Below are positions 1 through 8,012 of a DNA stretch of 64,000 bases, piece after piece. The translations under genes and the position numbers were made by a program. The number at the start of each line of letters is the position of its first letter. Within the stretch, counting starts at the first letter, position 1. The stretch is from CAVTLG01 sp963802635 (GTDB taxonomy: Bacteria > Chloroflexota > Ktedonobacteria > Ktedonobacterales > Ktedonobacteraceae): NCBI GenBank assembly GCA_963802635.1, contig CAWDJJ010000001.1:3162001-3226000 (forward strand), in the 5' to 3' direction. The notes below the pieces were generated by a model. That model was not told where the DNA came from and ran no database searches. It saw nothing but the letters and a program-made list of their open reading frames with translations.

Positions 1-634
1 GCGGTTGGTCTTCATAACTTGCCAGGTGTGCTTCTATAGCGGGAACAGCATGATCGATTAAGAAAACGGCACAGCGTTTAGAACCAAACATCTCTTGCAG
101 AATCTGGAGAATACGGTCGAGCACAAGGTGCAATGACGCTGGACCCGCAATGGCTGACGAGATGTAGTGGATGGCGTTTAAATGCAGACGCGAACGCACG
201 ACTTCGGTGACATCTTCAAGGGTGATAAGCAATGAATAGTTGGCATATGCCTCAGTGGATTGCTCTGCATAAGTCACAGTACGTTCGACGGCAATATGCC
301 AGTAGGTACGTCCACGAGTCTCCAGAAATCCCTCGTAAGGGACTTCAGCATGCTGTATAGCCTGTCCGGTCTGCGCAACCTGCTGGAGCAAAGGCAGCAC
401 ACGTGTAGAGAGATCACGAGGAAGCACTGCGTCTACATAGCATCCCCTCACATCCTGATTGCACCAGGGTTCGTCAAGCAATATGTGCAGGTATGGATTG
501 ACATACTGAATGAGCCGATTGGTTGCATCAAGTATAGCCACGCCAAACGGTACTTTTGCGAAGATATATTCAAGCTGCTCTACGCGCAGTGGCTGCATTG
601 CACTGACATTTCCTGGATCATGAGAAGTATCCAT
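1..634 (-). CDS. PAS-GAF sensor protein, C-terminus beyond window
   Basis: The 5' part of a minus-strand gene that runs off the left edge; 211 codons are visible. The ATG at 634 follows a good ribosome site (GAGGAAAG). Residues about 18-135 read as a PAS domain (LEYIFAKVPFGVAILDAT near the start, ITLEDVTEVV at its end). From about residue 150 a GAF domain begins (ISSAIAGPASLHLVLDRILQ, then MFGSKRCAVFLID). No membrane segment is visible. Such N-termini usually precede a histidine kinase, diguanylate cyclase or phosphatase output domain; the output lies outside the window. It runs in the same direction as iorBA, about 200 bp downstream of iorB, so it could belong to that transcript. Domain calls are family knowledge; the output type is unknown. 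Confidence 0.75.
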   Translation of the reverse strand, partial: MDTSHDPGNVSAMQPLRVEQLEYIFAKVPFGVAILDATNRLIQYVNPYLHILLDEPWCNQDVRGCYVDAVLPRDLSTRVLPLLQQVAQTGQAIQHAEVPYEGFLETRGRTYWHIAVERTVTYAEQSTEAYANYSLLITLEDVTEVVRSRLHLNAIHYISSAIAGPASLHLVLDRILQILQEMFGSKRCAVFLIDHAVPAIEAHLASYEDQP

Positions 635-837
635 GACTTTCCTCTGCTCATCGTGTGCGTCAGGAACGATACCTCTATCTCCTCTCACCCGACAACTGCC
701 CGCGTTTTTCTGGGAAGCTCTGCTGTGATAAACGATGGTATGCTAGTATTATAGCCTGTTTTCAAGTAATTTGCAGTGTCAAAGAGGTCTATTCATCTCC
801 CTTACATCACCATCATCCTCAGATATCAGCACGCCCA

Positions 838-1446
838 TCATCCTCGCAGTTGCTCTCCATACTGCCAACCGCTAGTAAAGGCTGCAAGATTTTGCTCTAC
901 ACGATAGGTGAGGTATTGACAGAGTACTTGCTCTACAAGAGAACTCGGCACGAGTTCTGTATAGCCACACAGGATACCGAGCATCAGACTATTGCAAGAT
1001 GGCGTAGATTGACCAGTCTGCTCGGACGACCATAGGGACCAGGGCACAAACAGACTGGTTATCTCTCTTGCCTGTGCCTCGTTGGCAATCTCATCAACGG
1101 AGGGACAACGCAACCCCTGGATACCAGATGCAATGGGGAGGCGACAATAGGGAGAGATCAAGGCTACAGCTCTACGGCGTAGCATGGGTAGAGCGCGTAA
1201 CGCTTCGTTCATTTCTAGCGCCACCAGTATATCCGCTTCTCCGGGCGGGATGGTAGCACTGGCGACCACACCGATGCGCACGTGACACAGAATAGCGCTA
1301 CCAAAACGCCCTAAAGTGGTGCCAGACTGCATCTGTACATCCTCATGCGCAGCTAAAACAGTACGCGCAAGCAGTTGCATAAGCGTGCGATTGCCCTGTC
1401 CCCCAACACCAGCAACGATAATATTTGTGCTTTTCTGAACAGCCAT
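838..1446 (-). CDS. iorB: Indolepyruvate:ferredoxin oxidoreductase beta subunit
   Basis: Small (gamma-domain) subunit of the 2-oxoacid:ferredoxin oxidoreductase IorAB, which oxidatively decarboxylates arylpyruvates from aromatic amino acids to aryl-acyl-CoA and reduces ferredoxin in the cytoplasm. The N-terminus shows the family motif IIVAGVGGQGNRTL, followed by QSGTTLGRFGSAILCHVRIG and the EADILVALEMNEALRALP segment. At 202 residues it has the normal length of IorB. It starts 3 bp after the iorA stop, so the two are co-transcribed and probably translationally coupled. The gene ends about 200 bp before a PAS-GAF sensor gene on the same strand. The family assignment is firm; the preferred substrate is inferred from the partner subunit. 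Confidence 0.9.
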   Translation of the reverse strand: MAVQKSTNIIVAGVGGQGNRTLMQLLARTVLAAHEDVQMQSGTTLGRFGSAILCHVRIGVVASATIPPGEADILVALEMNEALRALPMLRRRAVALISPYCRLPIASGIQGLRCPSVDEIANEAQAREITSLFVPWSLWSSEQTGQSTPSCNSLMLGILCGYTELVPSSLVEQVLCQYLTYRVEQNLAAFTSGWQYGEQLRG

Positions 1447-1449
1447 ACG

Positions 1450-3375
1450 TTATTCCTCGATAGGCAAAATCGCTTCAAAGGGACAGGCAGCCAGGCATAA
1501 GCCACAGGAGACACAGGTCGCTGTATCAATAGCGACACGCATTTGCGTAGCTTCTTGTAGCAAGAGCACTGATGGACAACCAACTTTGCTGTAGCAGGGG
1601 GTATCCTGGCACTCAGCACCGACACGACAGCGCTCCTGGTCTACCTGGATGGTATGTTCATGGATCAGCAGGCCCGGCGTCGTGCAAGGAGCTTTAGCGA
1701 TCACGACAGCTACGCCAGGATAATTGATGGCCTCCTGCAGCACCCTGGTGGTCTCTACGAGCTGATACGGATCAAGCTCCCACACATGTGTCACACCACA
1801 GCCCCGCACAATCATTGGGATATTGGCTTGTGCGCTTGGCTCACCAGTCGCACGTCTGCCTGAACCCGCATCGGGCTGCAACCCGGTCATCGCGCTCGTG
1901 CTATTGTCCAGGATGATTAGCGTGAGATTGACCCCTGACTGTACAGCATTCAGCAGCCCGGCAATCCCATTGTGATAGAACGTGCCATCACCCATCGCCG
2001 CAATGACCGGTTTTTCGATGCCTGCATACTTGAAACCTTGCGCGATGCCGATGCTGGCCCCCATCGAGACTTCCGTCCAGCAGACATTTAAAGGCTCATG
2101 GATACCAAGGATGGTACAGCCAATATCGCCAGTGACAATCACCTCATCATGCGCCAGACCCAATTGCTCAATAGCTCTGTTTAGCGCATAATAGGTCATA
2201 CGATGGGGGCAACCAGAACAGAATTCTAATGCGCGAGGCAATGCCTTGCGTGTCGTCTCTACGCGCTGTTGACCTGCGAATAGCTCATGCTGCGAGTTGT
2301 CATGCTCAATGAGCGTGCCGAGCGCGTTCGCAACGATGGAGAATGTATAGTCGCCTACGCGCGGTAACAGCCCACTGCGCTTGCCTACAATCTTGAGATG
2401 CAAACCGGCCTCAGCCGCCAAAGCCAGGACCTGTGTTTCGATGATTGGCTCCAACTCCTCTAGCACGAGTGCACTATCCACCTGATATAAAAAAGCTGCC
2501 AGTTCAGCGGATGGCAGCGGATTGAGCGCACCCAATTTGAACAGCGCTACCTGCGCAGCAGAGGCAGGTGAGAGCTGTAACAACTCTTGCACATAGGTAT
2601 AGCTCACACCAGCCACAATAATGCCCACTTTTGGTACGCCAACACGTGACTGCTCCGGCCAAGAGACATGATTGAGGTCTGGCAATTGGCGAAAGAGTTC
2701 ACCGGCCTGTGCAAGACGAGCGAGAGCCTGCTTATGCTGCTCACGAGACCACTGGGACGTCGCTTTGGTGAACTTTGCGGGATCGCGTAGAAAGCTGGCA
2801 ACGCGTTGCGGTTTCTGTGCGATCTGACCAACGCGAATAGCGGCAGTTGTCTGGGCAACCGCTGTGGTGGAGAGCACAAGTACTGGCGCACCAACCTGTT
2901 CAGAGACTTCAAATGCCCGCAACGCCATCATATAAGCTTCTTGCGGGGTTGCAGGCATCAGCAGAGGCAGAGAGGCCAGTTGCGCATAATAACGCGAGTC
3001 TTGCTCAACCATGCCATAGTAGGCCCCAACATCATCCACGGCATAGATGACCAGCGCGCCAATCACCCCACTATGCGCTATCGAGAGCAGCGAGTCAGCC
3101 ATCACATTGATACCAGACATTTTCATCGACACCAGGCTGCGTTTACCAGCCCAGGCCGCACCTGAAGCAACCTCAAGAGCAACTTTTTCATTAATGCTCC
3201 ACTCCACTGTAATATCATATTCTCCAGCGATAGGCAGTAGAGCCGCCAGCGTTTTTGTTCCAGGGCTGCCAGGATAACCGGTCGCTACGGCAATACGCTT
3301 ATCCAATGCGGCTCTTGCAACCGCCTCATCACCCGATAGCAGGAGCTTCTTCCCCGGCGCAGTTAGAATGTTCAT
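1450..3375 (-). CDS. iorA: Indolepyruvate:ferredoxin oxidoreductase alpha subunit
   Basis: Large catalytic subunit of IorAB, 641 residues. The N-terminal pyrimidine-binding domain includes ATGYPGSPGTKT and EWSINEKVALEVASGAAWAG. The C-terminal thiamine-diphosphate domain has the GDG...N motif (MGDGTFYHNGIAGLLNAV, ILDNSTSAMTG). The last 60 residues carry the ferredoxin part: an incomplete-looking first cluster (CRVGAEC..PC...GC) and a classic second one, CVSCGLCLAACPF. The longer frame opens at 3423, but the ATG at 3375 is chosen because AAGGAAG sits 5 nt upstream. First gene of the iorAB pair. Role by family: fermentation or assimilation of aromatic amino acids with ferredoxin as electron carrier; a ferredoxin/flavoprotein gene lies at 8013. 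Confidence 0.92.
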   Translation of the reverse strand: MNILTAPGKKLLLSGDEAVARAALDKRIAVATGYPGSPGTKTLAALLPIAGEYDITVEWSINEKVALEVASGAAWAGKRSLVSMKMSGINVMADSLLSIAHSGVIGALVIYAVDDVGAYYGMVEQDSRYYAQLASLPLLMPATPQEAYMMALRAFEVSEQVGAPVLVLSTTAVAQTTAAIRVGQIAQKPQRVASFLRDPAKFTKATSQWSREQHKQALARLAQAGELFRQLPDLNHVSWPEQSRVGVPKVGIIVAGVSYTYVQELLQLSPASAAQVALFKLGALNPLPSAELAAFLYQVDSALVLEELEPIIETQVLALAAEAGLHLKIVGKRSGLLPRVGDYTFSIVANALGTLIEHDNSQHELFAGQQRVETTRKALPRALEFCSGCPHRMTYYALNRAIEQLGLAHDEVIVTGDIGCTILGIHEPLNVCWTEVSMGASIGIAQGFKYAGIEKPVIAAMGDGTFYHNGIAGLLNAVQSGVNLTLIILDNSTSAMTGLQPDAGSGRRATGEPSAQANIPMIVRGCGVTHVWELDPYQLVETTRVLQEAINYPGVAVVIAKAPCTTPGLLIHEHTIQVDQERCRVGAECQDTPCYSKVGCPSVLLLQEATQMRVAIDTATCVSCGLCLAACPFEAILPIEE

Positions 3376-3555
3376 AGGTCTTCCTTTGGATAGCAGATCA
3401 AGGCATGTTCCTATCACCAGCACGATATGGTAAGGGACATAGTTCCTATTTTACCCTATCTGGTCCAGACATACCTGGGATGCGTACTACTCAACAGGAA
3501 GATGGTATATAACAGAGGCAAAATATTAGAGGAAAAAACAGAGAGGAAGATATAG

Positions 3556-4689
3556 TCACCAATCCTTCCACCCATTTGGTTTATCTTCAAAACGTGGATA
3601 ATAATTTTCATTAGTTGTATCATAATATGAATATCCTGCAGTTCCTTTTCCTTTTTTTGATATTATTGCATCTGATGCTTCTTCATCTGATGCTTCTTCT
3701 TCTGATACTACTTCATTTGGTACTTCTCCATTTGGTGCTTCTCCATTTGATACTTCTTCTTCTCTCATAAGTCCCCGCATCGCAGTAGAAAGTTCCTCCT
3801 TCGCAGTAGAAAGTTCCTCCTTCGCAGTAGAAAGTTTCCCCTCCGCAGTAGAAAAACTCCCCTTTCTCTTGTTAACTTCCTTATTCCTCGAAGAAACTTC
3901 CGATCTCAGCGAAGAAACTTCCGATCTCAGCGAAGAAGCTTCCGATCTCAGCGAAGAAAGCTCTTTCTCAACCGTCTCGAGTTCCTCTTTCACCGTCACC
4001 AAATTCGCTGGTTCCTGCCTCTCAACGACGGTTACACGCATCGCCGTAATGTCCTGAGCCGTTTTCTCAAACCACTTGTCCGATTCTTTAAACCACTTGC
4101 CCAATTCTTTAAACCTCCCGCCCCATATCTTTGTCTTCTCATTCCATCCTTCCTCCCTGTCTCTCTCTTCTGCCCAGCTTATAATCGCTATATCACGAGA
4201 ACTAATATCACTATTCCAGTTCTTAATCTTCCTCTTCCAGCCCTCAATCTTCTTATTACAGTTCTCAATCTTCTCCTTCAAGTTCTTACGCTTATTCGAC
4301 AAGCGCGACCAGTCTTCCTTAGAAATGTGACCCGGCCTTGTCTTCAATTCAGGTATTTTTGATGCAAATGTAGCCATAGCTGATTCAAAAACATCTACCA
4401 TTTTGCGAAATTTATCTACCTCGTCCCCCAAAGTAGTTAGGCCTGAACTAAACCCATTTATCTCATCTTTTAGCGAATTAAATTTTTCCCTCTTTTCATT
4501 AAATGTCCCCCTCTTTTCATTAAATTTTTCCCTCTTTCTATTAAATTCTACCATAAAACCATCAATTTCTTTTAAAGATTTCTTTACATCCTTTCCAAGA
4601 TCTAAATCTCTCAATACATCTATTTCTGCTATTCCAGATCCAGAAGATTCTTCTGACCATCGTCTTTCGCTTCCCGCATCACTGTTCAC
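3556..4689 (-). CDS. Coiled-coil repeat protein of unknown function
   Basis: 377 residues, unrecognised. It begins at a GTG (4689) with a perfect AAGGAGG seven bases upstream. Almost the whole protein is predicted helical and charged. Residues about 50-70 repeat a heptad (REKFNEK, RGTFNEK, REKFN), 245-268 repeat SSLRSEV, and 280-300 repeat EELSTAK; the tail is acidic (SEEEASDEEASD) and ends in an aromatic-rich segment (YSYYDTTNENYYPRF). No signal peptide or membrane segment. The repeats are 21 bp long in DNA, so each change in copy number adds one heptad and keeps the coiled-coil register. A decayed relative lies just upstream (4812-4979). A structural or scaffolding role is possible but only inferred from the coiled coil. 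Confidence 0.65.
   Translation of the reverse strand: MNSDAGSERRWSEESSGSGIAEIDVLRDLDLGKDVKKSLKEIDGFMVEFNRKREKFNEKRGTFNEKREKFNSLKDEINGFSSGLTTLGDEVDKFRKMVDVFESAMATFASKIPELKTRPGHISKEDWSRLSNKRKNLKEKIENCNKKIEGWKRKIKNWNSDISSRDIAIISWAEERDREEGWNEKTKIWGGRFKELGKWFKESDKWFEKTAQDITAMRVTVVERQEPANLVTVKEELETVEKELSSLRSEASSLRSEVSSLRSEVSSRNKEVNKRKGSFSTAEGKLSTAKEELSTAKEELSTAMRGLMREEEVSNGEAPNGEVPNEVVSEEEASDEEASDAIISKKGKGTAGYSYYDTTNENYYPRFEDKPNGWKDW
3781..3964 (-). repeat. In-frame 21-bp tandem repeats inside the coiled-coil gene
   Basis: Two separate 21-bp arrays. At 3781-3864 four units begin with CGCAGTAGAAA (plus-strand reading); at 3902-3964 three units begin with GATCTCAGCGAAGAA. Each unit encodes seven residues (EELSTAK and SSLRSEV types), so unit length matches a coiled-coil heptad. 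Near-identity between units points to recent expansion by slippage or unequal crossing over. Confidence 0.85.
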
Positions 4690-4758
4690 CGTTGAGCCTC
4701 CTTATGAAATCATCTGAAATCATCGTCTGAAGTTCTTCTTTAACTACAGCGGATCTGG

Positions 4759-4873
4759 CACTGTCAGGGAGAGATTATTTCCTGGCAATGTCCACCTACC
4801 AGTATAACCTATCAACAAAGCTGCACACCAGGGGGAATAGGAGGAAAGAAATGCCAAATCAGACTTTTACGGT
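4759..4873. repeat. Imperfect direct repeat, copy 1
   Basis: About 115 bp matching 5008-5122 with scattered substitutions (shared blocks include GAGATTATTTCCTGGCAATG and GGAAAGAAATGCCA). The copies flank a remnant coiled-coil reading frame. The hairpin that opens copy 2 is degraded here. This repeat plus the remnant accounts for most of the 585 bp between the coiled-coil gene and xfp. Confidence 0.75.
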
Positions 4874-4979
4874 ACATTCGCTCCATTAAAAGTTTCTGTT
4901 GCTCTAAAGTTTCTTGCTGTTCTATAAGTCCCTGCTCCGCAGTAGAAACTTCCTTCTTTGTCCTCTTAAACATTGACAT
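4812..4979 (-). pseudogene. Decayed fragment of a coiled-coil paralogue
   Basis: A 55-codon frame starting MSMFKRTKKEVSTAEQGL. Its KKEVSTAEQGL stretch resembles the EELSTAMRGL repeat end of the 3556-4689 protein, and at DNA level it shares the CTCCGCAGTAGAAA block with that gene's 21-bp array. The reading frame then enters the direct repeat and stops. I read it as what remains of a duplicated or recombined copy of the neighbour. The start at 4979 has only a weak ribosome site, so expression is doubtful. Confidence 0.5.
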
Positions 4980-5007
4980 CTTGCCCTTCAGTTCTCGCGC
5001 GAACCTG

Positions 5008-5122
5008 CCATTGCCAGGAAGAGATTATTTCCTGGCAATGCTCGCTCACCAGTATAGCCTATCAGCAAGACTGCATACCAGAGGAATGGAGGGAAAGAAA
5101 TGCCAGATCAGGCTTTTGCAAC
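5008..5122. repeat. Imperfect direct repeat, copy 2, with a perfect hairpin
   Basis: Second copy of the 4759-4873 sequence. It opens with an inverted repeat: CATTGCCAGGAA at 5009-5020 pairs perfectly with TTCCTGGCAATG at 5029-5040 around an 8-nt loop. The arrangement (two copies flanking a gene fragment) would fit a small non-autonomous mobile element or a recombination scar. Confidence 0.75.
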
Positions 5123-5174
5123 GCACGTCAAGAGGCTGTCTCATGGGTATACTTCTACATGTTTAAACTGTTCA

Positions 5175-5213
5175 TGTAGTGAGATGAATCACAAATGCAT
5201 ACATCTCACTACA
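5175..5213. terminator. Hairpin between the repeat region and xfp
   Basis: TGTAGTGAGATG (5175-5186) pairs perfectly with CATCTCACTACA (5202-5213) across a 15-nt loop, with a short T run after it on the plus strand. It lies about 60 bp past the xfp stop and could end xfp transcripts or simply stabilise their 3' end; on the xfp strand there is no T run. Confidence 0.4.
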
Positions 5214-5274
5214 TTTTCAGAAGCTGTTATAACCTCTTTTAACTGTAATATTTCTTTTATCAGCTTATCTTATG

Positions 5275-7632
5275 CTAATCAGTCCATACCCAGTCACGAA
5301 TTTCTGGCATATCTTCGAGATGCTCCTGCACATAGGCTCGATGCTGAGCGAGCAGGTCGTTGCATTGCTGTAAAAGCGGTGCGGTCAGATTGTGCACGCG
5401 TCTGGCACGTCTCATCGCTTCGATGCAGAGATGGTAGCGGCTCATCCCATTGAGTACCACCATATCGAATGGCGTGGTAGTTGTGCCCTCTTCGTTGAAG
5501 CCACGTACATGGAAGCGTTTCGCATTGGGACGCCCATGTACGAGTTCATGGATTGCTCTCGGACCACCATGGAAGGCAAACACCACCGGTACATCTTCAG
5601 TAAAATGCTCCACAAACGTGGCCTCAGAGACACCATGCGGATGTAAGAGAGGAGGATACAGCGTCATCAGGTCTACGACATTGACAACGCGCACCTTCAG
5701 TTCAGGAATATGGTGACGCAACCAGCAGGCAGCAGCAATGGTTTCCTGCGTTGGGATATCACCTGCACACGCTAGCACAACATCGGGTTCAAGATTCCCA
5801 TCATTGCTGGCCCAGTGCCAGGTAGAGAGACCACGGGTACAATGCTCAATCGCTTCCTCTTTGTTTAGCCATTGGAGTTGCGGCTGTTTATCGATAATGA
5901 TCAGGTTCACATAGTTGCGGCTACGGAAGCAGTGGTCTGCCACAGAGAGCAAGCAGTTGGCATCTGGCGGCAGGTAGATGCGCGCGACCGTGCCCTTCTT
6001 CGAGATGACAGCATCAAGCAATCCAGGTCCCTGGTGACTAAAGCCATTATGATCATTGCGCCAACACGTTGAAGTCAAAAGAATATTAAGGGAAGCAACG
6101 GGCTTGCGCCAGGACAATTTGATCCCCTCTTCCAACCATTTTACGTGCTGGACGGTCATTGAGGCAGAGACCATCGCGAAGGCTTCGTAGGTTGCGAAAA
6201 GACCGTGGCGTCCAGTCAGCAGATATCCTTCGAGCCAGCCCTGGCAGAGATGCTCGCTGAGCACCTCCATCACGCGACCAGTGGGTGAGATATGATCATC
6301 TGCGGCAACAATGGGTTCGACCGAACAGCGGTTCTCCACGTCAAAGACATTGCCAAGGCGATTCGAGTTGGTTTCATCTGGACAGAAGACACGAAAATTC
6401 TGCTGCTCAACATTGCGTGTAAAGAGGTCGCGCAGCATCTTTCCGAGTTGCCGCGTCGACTCATGACGCTCGGTCGCTGGTTTTTTGACAGGAATGGCAT
6501 AGTCCGTAAACGGTGGAATATCCAGGTCAACGAGGATGCTTCCGCCATTGGCATGCGGATTGGCCCCCATACGGCGCGCTCCCATGGGTGCGAGTGCCGC
6601 TAGTTCGGGTACAAGACGCCCGCGTTCATCGAACAGTTCTTCTGGGTGGTAGCTGCGCATCCACTGCTCCAATATATGGAGGTGATCAGGGTTAGCTTTC
6701 ACATCGGCCACGGGGACCTGATGCGAGCGGAACGTATCTTCGATTAGCAGGCCATCAACCTCTTTGGGACCAGTCCAACCCTTTGGTGTACGCAGAACGA
6801 TGGCAGGCCACACTGGTTGGCCTGTAAAGCCGTGGGTACGAGCCTCTTGCTGGTAGGTACGAATTTTCTTATAACAGGTTTCTAACGTCATGGCGAAGTC
6901 CGCATGAACCTGCAATGGATCATCACCCTCCACAAAATGGACCTCGTAACCATGACCGGTGAGCAACTGCTGAATCTTCTCGTCAGCGTACCGCCCCAGT
7001 ACTGTTGGACCAGAAATTTTGTACCCGTTCAGGTGCAAAATAGGAAGTACGGCCCCATCACGTACAGGATTCAAGAATTGGATGCTCTTCCAGGCACCTT
7101 CCAGTGGCGCAGTCTCCGCCTCACCATCGCCAACCACGGCTGCAACGATGAGATCAGGGTTATCGAAGGCAGCACCAAAGGCATGGGAAAGGACATAGCC
7201 TAATTCACCACCTTCGTGAATAGAGCCAGGCGTCGGAGCGCTCACATGACTGGGCACACCTCCTGGTGTAGAGAATTGACGGAAGAGACGTTTCATACCC
7301 TGTGCATCCTGCGTAATCGTTGGATAGGTCTCCGTATAGGTCCCCTCTAGATAGACGTTTGCCAGCAGTGCAGGTCCGCCATGTCCAGGACCCGCAAGAT
7401 AGATGACATTACAGTCATAATCCTGGATCAGCCGATTGAGCTGGACGTAAATGAGGCTGAGTCCCGGTGAGGTGCCCCAGTGACCAAGTAAGCGTGGCTT
7501 AATATGGTCAGGATGTAAATCTTCTCTCAGGAGGGGGTTGTTCTGTAAATAAATCTGACCTATCGTCAGGTAATTAGCCGCATTCCAATAGTTGCACATC
7601 AGTTTGAGACGTGCCTGATCAACGTGTGGCAT
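5275..7632 (-). CDS. xfp: Xylulose-5-phosphate/fructose-6-phosphate phosphoketolase
   Basis: Thiamine-diphosphate enzyme that splits xylulose-5-phosphate (and often fructose-6-phosphate) with inorganic phosphate to acetyl-phosphate plus an aldose phosphate, in the cytoplasm. 785 residues, the usual family length. Hallmarks: GPGHGGPALLANVYLEGTY, the cofactor motif VVGDGEAETAPLEGAW, LHLNGYKISGPTVLGR, and FCPDETNSNRLGNVF in the second half. The frame opens at a TTG (7644), but that codon lies inside the ribosome site GGAGGAAAG, so the ATG at 7632 is the real start. It is divergent from the ferredoxin/GltD-type gene, with a mirrored regulatory region between. Its own promoter (7739-7802) has the shared GTGAY-pair architecture, so it is probably controlled by an OmpR-type regulator. 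Confidence 0.95.
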   Translation of the reverse strand: MPHVDQARLKLMCNYWNAANYLTIGQIYLQNNPLLREDLHPDHIKPRLLGHWGTSPGLSLIYVQLNRLIQDYDCNVIYLAGPGHGGPALLANVYLEGTYTETYPTITQDAQGMKRLFRQFSTPGGVPSHVSAPTPGSIHEGGELGYVLSHAFGAAFDNPDLIVAAVVGDGEAETAPLEGAWKSIQFLNPVRDGAVLPILHLNGYKISGPTVLGRYADEKIQQLLTGHGYEVHFVEGDDPLQVHADFAMTLETCYKKIRTYQQEARTHGFTGQPVWPAIVLRTPKGWTGPKEVDGLLIEDTFRSHQVPVADVKANPDHLHILEQWMRSYHPEELFDERGRLVPELAALAPMGARRMGANPHANGGSILVDLDIPPFTDYAIPVKKPATERHESTRQLGKMLRDLFTRNVEQQNFRVFCPDETNSNRLGNVFDVENRCSVEPIVAADDHISPTGRVMEVLSEHLCQGWLEGYLLTGRHGLFATYEAFAMVSASMTVQHVKWLEEGIKLSWRKPVASLNILLTSTCWRNDHNGFSHQGPGLLDAVISKKGTVARIYLPPDANCLLSVADHCFRSRNYVNLIIIDKQPQLQWLNKEEAIEHCTRGLSTWHWASNDGNLEPDVVLACAGDIPTQETIAAACWLRHHIPELKVRVVNVVDLMTLYPPLLHPHGVSEATFVEHFTEDVPVVFAFHGGPRAIHELVHGRPNAKRFHVRGFNEEGTTTTPFDMVVLNGMSRYHLCIEAMRRARRVHNLTAPLLQQCNDLLAQHRAYVQEHLEDMPEIRDWVWTD

Positions 7633-7738
7633 GCTTTCCTCCAAATTAGTAAGTATCTTCTATCTGTGAATAGGTGGCAACTGATAGTGCCTTGCATTTA
7701 GATGAGTATGTATGAGCGGATCGCCATTGATCAATCTC

Positions 7739-7802
7739 AGCATATAGGTACTTTATCACAGCCTGATCACACATACATCTGCTCGTGTCACAAATGCATC
7801 AC
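7739..7802 (-). promoter_or_regulatory. xfp promoter with two 11-bp-spaced GTGAY pairs
   Basis: Read on the minus strand from 7802: GTGAT, 6 nt, GTGAC; after 16 nt GTGAT, 6 nt, GTGAT; after 10 nt TATGCT (7744-7739) as the -10 element. Half-sites are 11 bp apart and pairs 32 bp apart, so all face the same side of the helix. The last half-site covers the -35 position, typical of an activator of the OmpR/PhoB type. Start of xfp lies about 100 nt downstream. Confidence 0.75.
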
Positions 7803-7846
7803 GAGACAGATAGTTTCCTGAGTGTCATAGCATTCTTCGCATATGT

Positions 7847-7910
7847 GTGACGACTTTGTGATGCGCATCTCTCTTCCCGTAACCTCTTTGTGATAAGAAG
7901 CAGCTATGCT
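7847..7910 (+). promoter_or_regulatory. Promoter of the ferredoxin/GltD-type gene, same architecture
   Basis: GTGAC (7847), GTGAT (7858), GTAAC (7879), GTGAT (7890), then 10 nt and TATGCT (7905-7910). Spacings of 11, 32 and 58 bp are identical to those of the divergent xfp promoter at 7739-7802. One half-site deviates (GTAAC). Together the two operators fill most of the 380-bp intergenic region; the remainder near 7687-7707 holds a scrap of the dispersed palindromic repeat (GCCTTGCATTTAGATGAG). Confidence 0.75.
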
Positions 7911-8012
7911 AGAAAACACACAATACTCTTATTAACGCATGACGACGTTCTCATATGTCAAAAAATTCACGGTTTGCGGGGAAAGGTATACCATTCCCAA
8001 AAGGAGATTAGT

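Noticed and set aside
7739..7910. TGTGA motifs as CRP/FNR half-sites
   Set aside because: Those sites are inverted repeats (TGTGA-N6-TCACA). Here all half-sites of a promoter point the same way with 11-bp spacing, which fits OmpR/PhoB-type binding instead.
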